DNA from: Oscillospiraceae bacterium
GTDB lineage: Bacteria > Bacillota > Clostridia > Oscillospirales > Oscillospiraceae
Direction: 5' to 3'
Assembly: GCA_017429835.1 (NCBI GenBank)
Contig: JAFROD010000017.1
Coordinates: forward strand, 36,797 to 100,796
DNA length: 64,000 bases
Positions 8,571-17,232 of this stretch are shown here, in pieces. A program made the translations under genes and the position numbers. The notes below the pieces were generated by a model. It was not told the DNA's origin. It made no database searches and saw nothing but the letters and a program-made list of their open reading frames with translations. The stretch's first letter is position 1, and each line of letters starts with the position of its first letter.

Positions 8571-9599
8571 TTACGGGAAGAAGTAGGAGTAACCGTTATA
8601 TGTGCTTCCGTCCGAAGTAGCCATGAACATATCGGCAGATTCGTCGAGCGCATATTCCAGTTCTGCGTCAAACAAGTATTCCGTGCCGTCGATTTCCGCC
8701 ATGACCCACGCGTGGTCGTTGGAGGGATTGTCCTCCCAGCCGGCGACGCAGTACGCCTGAAAGCCGAGCCTGCGCGCACAGTACATCTGCGCCGCCGCCC
8801 AGCAGTAGCAGTTGCCTTTCCCAAGTTCAAAGAAGGTCTCCGCGCTGGACTGCGCCCAGTCGGTCGAGCCGGCAGGATAGTGCTCCATGCTGAGATAACG
8901 GTAGTTGTCGCGGATATAGGCGTAGCAGAGGCGGAAATCCTCGATGGGATCCGTTCTGCTGACCTGCGCCGTTTCTAAAAGGGCGTCGACCTGTTGATCA
9001 AGCGTTTCGCTGCCGCTGGTATAGCGCCCGTCTGCGCCGAAGCGGAGATAACCGAGGGTGCGATTCCTCGCCAGCGTGCCGTCGGCATTCGCATAGTAAA
9101 GACCGTCGCCCGTCAGCAGTGCGCCTTCCTGCGGAAGCGCGATCAGCGTTCCGTCCTCCGGCACATAGTACAGACTTCCGAAAATCTCCTGCACGCCTGC
9201 CGTCAGGTGCATCACGCGGCAGTCGGCGTCGAAGGCATAGAGCGCGCCGTCAATCTGCACGACCTGTTCACGGGCGGCGCAGAGCGCAAAACCGTCCTCC
9301 GGCGCGTAATACAGACCGCCGTCGATGCTGACGAAGCCTGTGCTGAAGCGCCGAAGGGAGGAATTCTCCGTGAAGTACAGAAGCTGCCCGTCCTTTTCCG
9401 CAAGACAGTCAGTCAGACCGCAAAAGCTAACGCCGTCGTTTTCCACATAATACGCGTTTTCGCCGATCATCTGAATGCCGGGCGGAAAGCTGACGGCAAC
9501 GCCGTTGTTTTCAATTGTCACAGTCGGCGGCTCCTTATTTGCCGCGCACGCCGTTAACAGCGCAAGCAGCAGAAGGATCATTATCGCGCTTCGTTTCAA
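8571..9599 (-). CDS. Transglutaminase-like lipoprotein with binding-type repeats
   Basis: 342 aa. Start is TTG at 9599 behind GGAGGAG, giving MKRSAIM and a lipobox LTAC, so it is lipid-anchored outside. Residues 40-185 hold repeated short beta units (GLYYAPEDG, SLYYVPEDG, GLYYANADG) resembling wall-binding repeats. The C-terminal half is a transglutaminase/papain-like fold: Cys in GKGNCYCWAAAQMYCARRLG, His in NDHAWVMAEIDG and Asp in YLFDAELEY, so the triad looks intact. It may cleave or crosslink wall peptides or surface proteins. The catalytic module shares TSGSETLD-type sequence with the larger protein at 17643. Its start abuts the stop codon of the preceding gene. Confidence 0.8.
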   Translation of the reverse strand: MKRSAIMILLLLALLTACAANKEPPTVTIENNGVAVSFPPGIQMIGENAYYVENDGVSFCGLTDCLAEKDGQLLYFTENSSLRRFSTGFVSIDGGLYYAPEDGFALCAAREQVVQIDGALYAFDADCRVMHLTAGVQEIFGSLYYVPEDGTLIALPQEGALLTGDGLYYANADGTLARNRTLGYLRFGADGRYTSGSETLDQQVDALLETAQVSRTDPIEDFRLCYAYIRDNYRYLSMEHYPAGSTDWAQSSAETFFELGKGNCYCWAAAQMYCARRLGFQAYCVAGWEDNPSNDHAWVMAEIDGTEYLFDAELEYALDESADMFMATSDGSTYNGYSYFFP

Positions 9600-10325
9600 T
9601 TATCCGTTCTCCTCCGTCGGAGTCAGCCAACGGAATGCGTCCGCCAGCGCGGTGCTTTCCATCCCTTCGGGCTGCAGAAGCACTGCCGCCCAGAGCCCGT
9701 CGCCGACCGTCAGAAGACGGACGGAACAGACAGCAGCGGGCGCGTCGTCGATGGCGGGTATCTGCATCGTGGCTGCAAACTCGTTCTTTTCGTTCATGGT
9801 GACCGTCAGATCTACGTCTGCCGTATGCTGCGGATGATAATAATACGCCTGCATCAGAGCGATCGCGATCCGTTCCTTTTCGCTGTCGCGGAGCATGCCG
9901 AGCTTGCTCGGGAGCTGCTGGATATCCATGCGCGGGATCTCCGCGCCGGGATCCTTTTGCGTAAGCGTCGTGAGATCCTCCGTCTCCGTCAGCGTCAAAA
10001 CTTTGCTGTCATAGGTCAGCAGGAGCCTGCCGTCCGCAAGCGAAACCTGCGTGCCGCTGATCGGCTCAACGGGCTCAGTCGTGCTTTGTGCACCGCTTTC
10101 GGTTCCGGACGGCTTTGCAGGCGACGGATCGCAGTGCTGCACGGTGTCGCTCGCTTCCGTCGGCGCAGGTTCCTTGCCGGGAAAGAGCTGATCATGGAAA
10201 AAAAACAGCAGCGCTGCGGCAGCCAGCACGATGGCGGCACAGAGGCAGATGATAACGATGCGCTTTTTGCGGGTTCTTCTGCGGATGTATTTTCCGCGCT
10301 TATACTGCGGGGTGATTTGTTCCAT
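9600..10325 (-). CDS. Single-pass membrane protein, function unknown
   Basis: 241 aa. Start chosen at ATG 10325 with GGAGG upstream; an earlier in-frame codon would overlap the preceding gene. A basic N-terminus (YKRGKYIRRRTRKKR) precedes one membrane helix (IVIICLCAAIVLAAAALLFF). A Pro/Thr/Ser-rich linker follows, then an extracellular domain of about 150 residues with many beta-type stretches. The positive-inside pattern predicts a type II orientation with the domain outside. No family is recognised. It lies between the C39-like peptidase and the transglutaminase-like lipoprotein with 1-2 base gaps, so it probably works with them at the envelope. Confidence 0.7.
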   Translation of the reverse strand: MEQITPQYKRGKYIRRRTRKKRIVIICLCAAIVLAAAALLFFFHDQLFPGKEPAPTEASDTVQHCDPSPAKPSGTESGAQSTTEPVEPISGTQVSLADGRLLLTYDSKVLTLTETEDLTTLTQKDPGAEIPRMDIQQLPSKLGMLRDSEKERIAIALMQAYYYHPQHTADVDLTVTMNEKNEFAATMQIPAIDDAPAAVCSVRLLTVGDGLWAAVLLQPEGMESTALADAFRWLTPTEENG

Positions 10326-10327
10326 GC

Positions 10328-11620
10328 TTATCCTCCAAAGGCGGGGAAGGTCAGCGGAGCCGCAGCTCTGCAATACAGCGGAAAATCGTTGCGATCCTGC
10401 TCGAACAGGAGGATCGCCTTGCAGTCGCGGTAGAGCACGTCGGCGGTCGCGTAGATCAGGCCGTCGTTGCCGGTACCGGTCGATCTGAGTTGATCAAGGC
10501 TGCTGTAGCGTTCGGGCATGATATAGGGATCGGCGACGAGGAAATAGCCCGTTCCGTCGATCTCCCGATAGTCGGCAAGCACCATATAGTGTTCCTGGCT
10601 GGTAAACGCGCCGCGCACGACGTGTATGATCGCCATATAGCCCTGATTGCCGATCTGATCCGCCAGGGTCGCCATATCAAGCTCGCTCTTGTATAGAAGT
10701 CTGGGCGTGTGGACGACCGTGCCGTAGCGTTCGGTTTCCAGGCTGCTGTAGTATTTGTCGACGATACCGGGGAAATACTCGTCCGGCAGACCGTAACTGA
10801 CCGGCCAGTTATCCTGAATGGCAAAGGTGCACATCCATCGCGGCGTGATCTCGACCTTGTGATAGGTGGAGATCACCATGGACGCACAGGCGCAGCCGCA
10901 ACCGCGATCTTTGATGGTGTCGCCGTTATGTTCGTATTCAAAGGGAGTCGCAGCCCAGTCCGGATCGGTCTGGGCAAAATAATACAGGTTGTCCGTCGCG
11001 CCGTCGCGCGCGATCGTGCCCTGCGTGCCGCTTTTCGTCAGCTTGTATTTGTAGACGGCTTCAATGTCGTGGAGCATGTCGCGGTATTCGGCAATGATCT
11101 CGGGGCGGCTTGCCAGATTGTCTCTGGATTTGCTGACGTCCTTCAGAAGATCGATCAAATACCAGGTCAGCTCGTCCAGACACGGCGTCTTGCCTTCCAA
11201 ACCGAAAAACAGATAGACCGTTTCAAACAGGACGGCAAGATGATCGTCAAAATAGTCAACGACCTCGGGCCGGACCTGCGTATAGGTGACCAGCTCGTTT
11301 TCCAGGAAGTACAGGTCGCTTGCCTTGTCGGAATTGAGGATCCGCTTGATCTCCCCGACGCGCGCATCCGTCTCACCGGGATAAACGGCGTAAGAAGAAT
11401 CGGCATACCGTTCAAGCACGTACTCCGGTAGATAAAGACGGCGGAAAGTGACGCCTTCAAATTCAAACGCGCCCGTACCCATCACCTTGGGCAGCGCGAT
11501 GCTCTCCAAAATGCTCTCCACATAGGCATCTGTTTCCGCCTGCGCCGGAAACGACAGTCCAAGCAGAGAAGCGGCGCAGAGGAGCAACGCAAGGACGCGC
11601 CGTGCAGTGGGATGATCCAT
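10328..11620 (-). CDS. Secreted C39-like cysteine peptidase
   Basis: 430 aa with a signal peptide ending FPAQA. Residues about 30-220 are a helical pro- or recognition region. The catalytic domain follows: QTDPDWAATPFEY, then GCGCACASMVISTYHK with the nucleophile Cys, QEHYMVLADYRE with the His, and FLVADPYI with the Asp. This layout matches the papain-like peptidase_C39_2 domain rather than the C39 domain of bacteriocin exporters. It is probably exported and acts on surface proteins or wall peptides. The start is an ATG with GGAGG upstream. It lies between lipoprotein 11633 and membrane protein 9600 in the same operon. Confidence 0.82.
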   Translation of the reverse strand: MDHPTARRVLALLLCAASLLGLSFPAQAETDAYVESILESIALPKVMGTGAFEFEGVTFRRLYLPEYVLERYADSSYAVYPGETDARVGEIKRILNSDKASDLYFLENELVTYTQVRPEVVDYFDDHLAVLFETVYLFFGLEGKTPCLDELTWYLIDLLKDVSKSRDNLASRPEIIAEYRDMLHDIEAVYKYKLTKSGTQGTIARDGATDNLYYFAQTDPDWAATPFEYEHNGDTIKDRGCGCACASMVISTYHKVEITPRWMCTFAIQDNWPVSYGLPDEYFPGIVDKYYSSLETERYGTVVHTPRLLYKSELDMATLADQIGNQGYMAIIHVVRGAFTSQEHYMVLADYREIDGTGYFLVADPYIMPERYSSLDQLRSTGTGNDGLIYATADVLYRDCKAILLFEQDRNDFPLYCRAAAPLTFPAFGG

Positions 11621-11632
11621 TGATTTCCTCCG

Positions 11633-11914
11633 TTAATCGGCTGTTTTCATTACGTCGTAGACGTTTTCCGTTCCGTCGGTATCGCGGTAGGTATAAACGG
11701 TAAAGCCTTCATAGTATAGTTCCCCGTCCTCGCCGTCGCCGAGACAGGAGGAGGCATAGGAAACGCTCTTGGGCTCGCCGATCTGCTCCTTCAAGGCAGA
11801 GATCGGCTGATTGACAAAGCTGAGCGCCGTTTCATAATCCGATCTGCCGCCCGGCGTGCAGGCGGTCAGCAGCAGAACGGCAATCAAAAGAAAGATAGCA
11901 ATCGTCTGTTTCAT
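11633..11914 (-). CDS. Small lipoprotein, GFTVYTYR family
   Basis: 93 aa, with the lipobox LTAC at residues 16-19 after a short hydrophobic signal. The mature part is almost only the shared domain: YETALSFVNQPISALKEQIG, EPKSVSY and ELYYEGFTVYTYRD. It is the minimal member of the four-paralogue set in this operon (5187, 16712, 17233). It follows dltX by 15 bases. No enzyme motif is visible; a binding or scaffolding role at the outer face of the membrane is the simplest inference. Confidence 0.75.
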   Translation of the reverse strand: MKQTIAIFLLIAVLLLTACTPGGRSDYETALSFVNQPISALKEQIGEPKSVSYASSCLGDGEDGELYYEGFTVYTYRDTDGTENVYDVMKTAD

Positions 11915-11929
11915 AGTATGCTCCGTTCG

Positions 11930-12091
11930 TTAGAATTCACTATAGAGGAAGGCGACGCCTTCGCCTTTGCTCAGGAGCCATACGACGAAGACGGCTCCCG
12001 CAATCAAACCGTACAGGGCAATGCGCAAGACAGTATTGGAGAGAAAGAACGGCTTTATCTTAGCGATAAAACTCGATAATTGCGCGATCAA
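11930..12091 (-). CDS. dltX: DltX-like small membrane protein
   Basis: About 53 aa if translation begins at the TTG at 12091, which overlaps the end of dltD. There is no ATG in a good position, so the start is uncertain. One membrane helix (IALYGLIAGAVFVVWLL) is followed by the C-terminal ending FLYSEF. That ending corresponds to the conserved FIYNEF-type terminus of DltX, the microprotein of the D-alanylation system. In the Firmicutes cases I know, dltX precedes dltA; here it comes last. Location right behind dltD is the main support. Confidence 0.68.
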   Translation of the reverse strand: MIAQLSSFIAKIKPFFLSNTVLRIALYGLIAGAVFVVWLLSKGEGVAFLYSEF

Positions 12092-13259
12092 CTTCCAACC
12101 ATCCTTTCCAACCGAGATGCATCGTATCACAAAGGAAATAGGGCTCATACTCGAATCGTGTCAGATCGAGGAGCGTCACGTTCTCATATTCCTCCGTGAT
12201 CGCGCGCACCTTCTCATAATAGCTTTCACGCCGGTCGGCGGAAAAGCCGGTATAATCATTCCACTTTCCGTTCATCGGTACGTGGACGAACAGAACGTCC
12301 ATGCCCTTCAGCCGGCAGATTTCCAGCAGGCAGCGCAGGTCGTCGTATTCCGGCGAAACGTCGTAGGACAGCGCGCTGTCCTTTCCCTCCTGCTGGTCGA
12401 GCTTTCGCCCGACGTAGGTGCTGTAGTAGTCGTCCTGCATGGAAAAGTCGTTGTTCGTGACCATCTGCGCCGCCTGTGCAAGCGCAGCCTGCTCTTCCGC
12501 GTCCCAGTCGATGGGGGCTTCCTCCTGCGGCACGGGAACGTCATTGTAATCGCGCAGGATCGCGCGTGCTTCGACCTTGTCCTTGCAGTCGAGCGCCCAA
12601 TAAGAGAGCGCGCGGTAGGGAAGCAGGAGCGAGGAGATCAGACCGTTTCCGTCCCGCTTTGCGTCGGTCAGAAGTCCGGCGGCGGTGTTTCGCTGCAGAG
12701 ACGTGCCGTTTTCCTCGTTGTAGCGGTCGATCAACGCCTGAATACGCGAGGAGAGATACGTCTTCACCTCATCGCTGATCGTGTCGTCGTCCAGCATGGC
12801 GAGCACCTGCAGTTCGGAAAAGTTCGCCATGAACAGATCGGCGGCGATGCCGTCTTCCACGTAGGACTGCGGCGCGGTGATCAGCACGACCTTCTTGCCG
12901 TTGAGCGCGTCGCCGCCCGCCGCGATTGCCAACGCGTGGACGAGCGACTGACAGGAGCCTCTGCCGATCAGATTTACCTGAAAGCCGCAGCGTCTGTCCG
13001 CGAAGAAATTGGCGGGATGCGAGCAGATGTCGGTCGTTTTCAGCTCGCTCGAGCCGAAGATCAGCAGCGTGTCCGGCTGCCGCGCAGCCTCTCGCAGCAG
13101 ATACAGTCCCGTGATCTTTTCCGTCACGTTCGGGTCGGAGCCGAGCGAGTCGGGGTAGACCGGCATCGTGCCGCGGAGATACAGCGTCACGCCCGTCAGC
13201 ACGGCGGCGATACAGAGCAGACAGCAAAGGAGCGTCAGAAAGACGCGTTTCTTTCGCAT
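12060..13259 (-). CDS. dltD: DltD, D-alanyl transfer protein
   Basis: 399 aa, single N-terminal membrane anchor (FLTLLCCLLCIAAVLTGVTL) and an extracellular SGNH-like domain. The catalytic Ser lies in IFGSSELKTTD near residue 70. Downstream are LIGRGSCQSLVHAL and the Asp/His pair in CDTMHLGWKGW near the C-terminus. DltD completes transfer of D-alanine to teichoic acids, reducing the negative charge of the wall. The family is usually about 400-420 aa, so this is full length. It starts 4 bases after the dltC stop codon. Confidence 0.92.
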   Translation of the reverse strand: MRKKRVFLTLLCCLLCIAAVLTGVTLYLRGTMPVYPDSLGSDPNVTEKITGLYLLREAARQPDTLLIFGSSELKTTDICSHPANFFADRRCGFQVNLIGRGSCQSLVHALAIAAGGDALNGKKVVLITAPQSYVEDGIAADLFMANFSELQVLAMLDDDTISDEVKTYLSSRIQALIDRYNEENGTSLQRNTAAGLLTDAKRDGNGLISSLLLPYRALSYWALDCKDKVEARAILRDYNDVPVPQEEAPIDWDAEEQAALAQAAQMVTNNDFSMQDDYYSTYVGRKLDQQEGKDSALSYDVSPEYDDLRCLLEICRLKGMDVLFVHVPMNGKWNDYTGFSADRRESYYEKVRAITEEYENVTLLDLTRFEYEPYFLCDTMHLGWKGWLEVDRAIIEFYR

Positions 13260-13262
13260 GGC

Positions 13263-13481
13263 TTATTCGCAGAGCGCGGCGATCTTCGCGGGCGTGGAGA
13301 TCTGTTCGCGGTCAAATTCCGCGACGTCGAGCTTCACACCGTACGATTCGAGCTGCACGAAGAGCTGCACTACGCCGAAGGAATCCAGGATACCCTCGTC
13401 AAACAGCTCGGTGCCGGCTTCGATTTCACCCTCGTCCGCGCCGGAAATGTCAGTAATGATGTCGATGATGTTATCGAGCAT
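13263..13481 (-). CDS. dltC: DltC, D-alanyl carrier protein
   Basis: 72 aa, the normal length for this acyl-carrier-type protein. The phosphopantetheine attachment Ser is in GILDSFGVVQLF near residue 34. It is loaded with D-alanine by DltA and hands it to DltB. It lies between dltB and dltD with very short gaps, as in standard dlt operons. Confidence 0.93.
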   Translation of the reverse strand: MLDNIIDIITDISGADEGEIEAGTELFDEGILDSFGVVQLFVQLESYGVKLDVAEFDREQISTPAKIAALCE

Positions 13482-13492
13482 GGGTCACCCTC

Positions 13493-14632
13493 CTAAATCA
13501 GTCTGCCGGAGAAGATCAGCAGACCGAAACTGAACAGATGGAATGTGATGAGAATCAGCAGAATGCTGAACGCGGTGTTCTTCTTGAGCTTGCGAAACCG
13601 CTTCCACTTGGTGTCAAGCAGCTCGTTCGCGCTCATGAGGATCCCGTGATATGCGCCGTAGATCAGGTAAGCGGGCGTCAGACCGTGCCACGCGCCCATC
13701 AGAAGCATCGTGAGGAAGTAGCCGAGATAGGAGCTCGCGCGGCCGCCGCCGAACCACTTTTTCCGCAGCGCCTGCGTGCAGAAGCGCGTATAAACGTAGT
13801 CGCGCAGCCAGGTGGAAAGGGAAATATGCCACCGCGACCAAAAATCCTTCATGTCTTTGCTCAGGAACGGCAGATTGAAGTTCTCGGGCATTTTGACGCC
13901 GAGGATGTATGCAGAGCCGATCGCCATGCGGCTGTAGCCGGCGAAGTTGAAGAACATGAAAAAGGTGTAGCCATACATATAGCCGACCGTCGCGCCGAAG
14001 CCGGACTGCGGGAGCGCCTCAAGCCAATACTGAAGGATCAAATTGCCGACTACGAAGCTGTAGAACGCGCCGGTCATGAGCTTCCAGAAGCCCTCGACTG
14101 CAAGCTTGTCGTAAGCTTCCGGGTCGGGCTCCTTTGCAAGATCAGAGCAGAAGCGGCGGTAGCGATCCAGCGGGCCGGAGGATACCGAGGGGAAAAACAG
14201 CAGAAAGTAGCTGAAATCCAAGAGATTCAGCGTCTTGATATATCCGTCGTAAGTCTCGATCAATACCTGCACGGCGCGGAAAGTCATGTAGCTGACGCCG
14301 AGGATCGCAAGGAGTTGCAGCTTCGGCACGAAGACCGCGAGCTTGACGAGCAGCAGCGGCGCAAGGGCGCCAAGCAGGAACAGCCACAGCACCCATCGTT
14401 TCTCGCAGCGTTTCCGCACGGCGAGATATCCAAAGCAAAGCGCGGTCTGCACTGCCCAGAACAGCAAAAGCAGCAGCTTTGCTTTCCAGCCCTCAAAGAC
14501 AGCGAGCAGAACGAGAACTGTCGCGAGCAGCCCGTAAGGCCGCAGCTTCTTGCCGCAATGCCCTAAGATCGCAGCCGGGAGCAGCACGATGAAGAGTGTG
14601 CAAAAAAACGGCAGACCGCTGTAAGGGGTCAT
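13493..14632 (-). CDS. dltB: DltB, MBOAT membrane acyltransferase
   Basis: 379-aa polytopic MBOAT protein that passes D-alanine from DltC across the membrane. Diagnostic segments are LGVSYMTFRAVQVLIETYDG, FFPSVSSGPLDRY, KDFWSRWHISLSTWLRDYVY and GAWHGLTPAYLIYG, with the conserved His. Length and motifs are those of DltB rather than AlgI. It lies between dltA and dltC and starts 18 bases after the dltA stop. Confidence 0.92.
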   Translation of the reverse strand: MTPYSGLPFFCTLFIVLLPAAILGHCGKKLRPYGLLATVLVLLAVFEGWKAKLLLLLFWAVQTALCFGYLAVRKRCEKRWVLWLFLLGALAPLLLVKLAVFVPKLQLLAILGVSYMTFRAVQVLIETYDGYIKTLNLLDFSYFLLFFPSVSSGPLDRYRRFCSDLAKEPDPEAYDKLAVEGFWKLMTGAFYSFVVGNLILQYWLEALPQSGFGATVGYMYGYTFFMFFNFAGYSRMAIGSAYILGVKMPENFNLPFLSKDMKDFWSRWHISLSTWLRDYVYTRFCTQALRKKWFGGGRASSYLGYFLTMLLMGAWHGLTPAYLIYGAYHGILMSANELLDTKWKRFRKLKKNTAFSILLILITFHLFSFGLLIFSGRLI

Positions 14633-14650
14633 AACCAGTCCTCCTGTCTG

Positions 14651-16153
14651 TCAGGCAAGCGCCGACAGGGCTTTTTTATCGACTTTTCCGTTCGTGTTGA
14701 CCGGAAAATCGTCCATCGCGACGATCTTGCGCGGGATCATGTAAGAGGGAAGCGCCGCAGAGAGCGCGGTCTTGACCTTTTTTGCGCGTGCCAGAGAGGA
14801 AAGACCGTCCGGCGACTGCAGGCAGACAAACGCCGTCAGCGAGACGGTTTTGCCGTCCTCGAAGACGGGCACGACGGCGGCGCGCGCGATATTCTCCACG
14901 CGCAGCAGATTGCTCTCCACGTCTTCCAGCTCCACGCGGAAGCCGTTGAGCTTGACCTGCCCGTCCATTCTGCCGAGGTAGTAGATCAGTCCGTTCTCAA
15001 TTTTGCACAGATCGCCGGTGTGATATCCGCGCATGCCGGTCTTCGCGTCCGTAAAAAACGCTCGCTCATTCAAATCGGCGCGGTGCAGATAGCCGGGACT
15101 CACGCAGTCGCCCAGGAGCAGCAGCTCGCCCTCCTGCCCGTCGGGAAGCTCCGTCCCGTCCGGCGCGGCGATCACCGCGCGGAGATTGGCAAACGGATAG
15201 CCGATCGGAATGGAACGGCTGTCGGAACAGAGAGCTTCGTCGACGGTCACCGCGGTCACGAGCACCGTCGCTTCCGTCGGGCCGTAGGCGTTGAGAATCT
15301 CTGCGTGCGGAAAGCGCGTCAGCATTTCCGAGGCTAATTTTTTGGTCAAGACCTCGCCGCAAAAGACGAATTTCTTTGTGTTCGGCAGCAGCGCCTCACA
15401 GAATTGCTCAGAGCGGACGCAGAATTCTGCCAGCGACGGGGTGGATACCCAAAAATCAATCTTCGATTCCCGCAGCGCGGTGAACAGCGCCTTGGGATCG
15501 TTCAGCGTCTGCTTGTCAATCGTATATAGCGTCATGCCGCGGCTGAGCGCGTAGTACAGCGCGCAGACGGAAACGTCAAAGGAATAGGAGATCTCGTTCA
15601 GAAAAACGCCCTCGGTCAGACCGCAATCAAACCACGGGGCAACGCCGTCGATGAAGGCGGCGATATTCTTTGCGGTTATCTGCACGCCCTTCGGCTTGCC
15701 GGTCGTGCCGGAGGTAAAGAGCGTATAGACCGTGTGCTGATCGGCTATGCGGTCGACACAGTCGAATTTTCCGTCGTATTTCGCAAGAATGTCTGCAAGG
15801 GCGGCCTCGTCGATCGCCTGCTGCGCAGGAAGCTCTCTTTCCGTCAGGTTGACAGTCAGGCAGGGAACGGCCTGTTCGAGGATCTGCGCGACCCGCTCGG
15901 GCGGGAAAGTGGTGTCGACGGGGATATAGCTGTGCCCTGCCTTGATCGCGCCGAACATGCAGGCGGGAATAACAAGCTCTTTGTGACCGTAGATCAGAAC
16001 CGGCGCGTCATCGTCCCCGAACCTATCGAGCAAATATGCGGCGAACGCCTCCGCCTGCCGGAATAAGGTGCGGTAGGAAACAGACTGCCCTTGATAAAGC
16101 AGAGCGATCCGGTCAGTGCCGGCATACTGCTCCAGCTTCTCCAAAAGAAACAT
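14651..16153 (-). CDS. dltA: DltA, D-alanine--D-alanyl carrier protein ligase
   Basis: 500-aa adenylate-forming enzyme, full length for DltA. The ATP-binding P-loop is TLFTSGTTGKPKGV near residue 150; NAYGPTEATV near residue 290, YHTGDLCK near residue 378 and the C-terminal NTNGKVDKKAL are all present. It activates D-alanine with ATP and loads it on DltC in the cytoplasm. It opens the dlt block within the longer operon, 12 bases downstream of a transglutaminase-like lipoprotein gene, with no promoter visible in between. Confidence 0.95.
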   Translation of the reverse strand: MFLLEKLEQYAGTDRIALLYQGQSVSYRTLFRQAEAFAAYLLDRFGDDDAPVLIYGHKELVIPACMFGAIKAGHSYIPVDTTFPPERVAQILEQAVPCLTVNLTERELPAQQAIDEAALADILAKYDGKFDCVDRIADQHTVYTLFTSGTTGKPKGVQITAKNIAAFIDGVAPWFDCGLTEGVFLNEISYSFDVSVCALYYALSRGMTLYTIDKQTLNDPKALFTALRESKIDFWVSTPSLAEFCVRSEQFCEALLPNTKKFVFCGEVLTKKLASEMLTRFPHAEILNAYGPTEATVLVTAVTVDEALCSDSRSIPIGYPFANLRAVIAAPDGTELPDGQEGELLLLGDCVSPGYLHRADLNERAFFTDAKTGMRGYHTGDLCKIENGLIYYLGRMDGQVKLNGFRVELEDVESNLLRVENIARAAVVPVFEDGKTVSLTAFVCLQSPDGLSSLARAKKVKTALSAALPSYMIPRKIVAMDDFPVNTNGKVDKKALSALA

Positions 16154-16165
16154 TGCGGCGCCTCC

Positions 16166-16708
16166 TTAGTTCCAGCGGTGGGTCGCTTCCATCTCGGCGG
16201 CGGACGCTTTAAAGCAGGAAACGGTATCCCCATCCGTGAAGTGCGCGTCATAGAGCGGGTCAAAGTAGCAGTCTGCGCCGTCAACGACAGCGCGCACCCA
16301 GGCATGGTCGACCCATTCGCCGCCCTCACCGCGCAGAAACTGCCCCTGTACGATCTCGGCGTCATAGCCCAGTCTGCGCAGCAGTACTGCGGTCAGCGCA
16401 GCTTCGCCGTCACAGTCGCAGCGGCGCTTGTCCAGCGCTTCCGACGCAAGAGATATGATCGTCTCATCCGTGAATTCCGCAACGCTTTCTCCCGGCCTTG
16501 CGCGGTATTTAAGCTCTGCGCAGAGCCAGTCGTAAACGGACTTGAGCGGATCGCCGCCTGTTTCACAAAGCTCCGTCAGGAGCGCCGCCACGTTTTCGTC
16601 CAGCGCGGGATCGCCGGTCAGCTCGCCGGACAAATAATCCGTTTTGCTCTGGCAGGCGGTGAGAAGCAGAATGAATGCGATCAAAAGAGGAACAATACGT
16701 TTTTTCAT
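16166..16708 (-). CDS. Small transglutaminase-like lipoprotein
   Basis: 180 aa with lipobox LTAC at about residues 16-19. The compact catalytic domain has Cys in RRCDCDGEAALTAVLLRRLG, His in WVDHAWVRAV and Asp in YFDPLYDAHF, a complete Cys-His-Asp triad of the transglutaminase-like superfamily. No extra binding module is present. It directly precedes dltA in the operon, so it could process or crosslink a partner of the D-alanylated wall polymer; this is inference from position. Confidence 0.8.
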   Translation of the reverse strand: MKKRIVPLLIAFILLLTACQSKTDYLSGELTGDPALDENVAALLTELCETGGDPLKSVYDWLCAELKYRARPGESVAEFTDETIISLASEALDKRRCDCDGEAALTAVLLRRLGYDAEIVQGQFLRGEGGEWVDHAWVRAVVDGADCYFDPLYDAHFTDGDTVSCFKASAAEMEATHRWN

Positions 16709-16711
16709 AGA

Positions 16712-17224
16712 TTACTCCGCTCTGTGCTCCGCAGTCATGGCGATGGCGGCAACACGCTCGTTCTCCAAAACAAAATACAGGGAAGCGGGCTCCAGGTCTT
16801 CGCCGGATACCGGCAGTTCATAGGTGAGGAGCTTTCCGCTTTGCGTATAGCTTTTGCCGTAGGCGGCTTCGATCTCGTCGACGCTCGCGCCGAACGTGAT
16901 GCCTTTCGCGGTCTTCACGTCGCCGCCAGTGCAGTAGACCTCCATCAGGCAGTCCGTTTCGCCGTCCGGGTAGGTGTAAAAGGTCACATCGCCATAGGTG
17001 AACGTCTTATCCATGCCCTCGTAGACGCAGGAGATCGCTTCGGCATAGTCGTCGGCTTCGCCCAACGCCGCGCGGACGTCTTCCATCGTCGTTTTGACGG
17101 TCACGGTAAAGCCGCCGATGCAGATCGCAAGATCCTCCGCAGTCAGCTCGGCGCTGCTTCCCGCACAGGCAAAGAGGGAGATCGCAAGCGACAGAATCAG
17201 AAGAAAAAGAACAGCTTTTTTCAT
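16712..17224 (-). CDS. Lipoprotein with two short beta domains
   Basis: 170 aa from the ATG at 17224 (GAGG upstream; the TTG four codons earlier has no better site). Lipobox LFAC. The mature part seems to hold two related halves. The first, MEDVRAALGEADDY then VTFYTYPDGE, resembles the GFTVYTYR domain of the other operon lipoproteins. The second contains VDEIEAAYGKSYT. The G-x-D/P placement and short beta strands recall SmpA/BamE-like folds, but this needs structure prediction. No catalytic residues are obvious. Gaps to both neighbours are under 10 bases. Confidence 0.7.
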   Translation of the reverse strand: MKKAVLFLLILSLAISLFACAGSSAELTAEDLAICIGGFTVTVKTTMEDVRAALGEADDYAEAISCVYEGMDKTFTYGDVTFYTYPDGETDCLMEVYCTGGDVKTAKGITFGASVDEIEAAYGKSYTQSGKLLTYELPVSGEDLEPASLYFVLENERVAAIAMTAEHRAE

Positions 17225-17232
17225 AATGTACC

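Noticed and set aside
11967..13496. A 509-codon plus-strand frame over dltD/dltC.
   Set aside because: It crosses two well-recognised minus-strand genes and has no motif or ribosome site.
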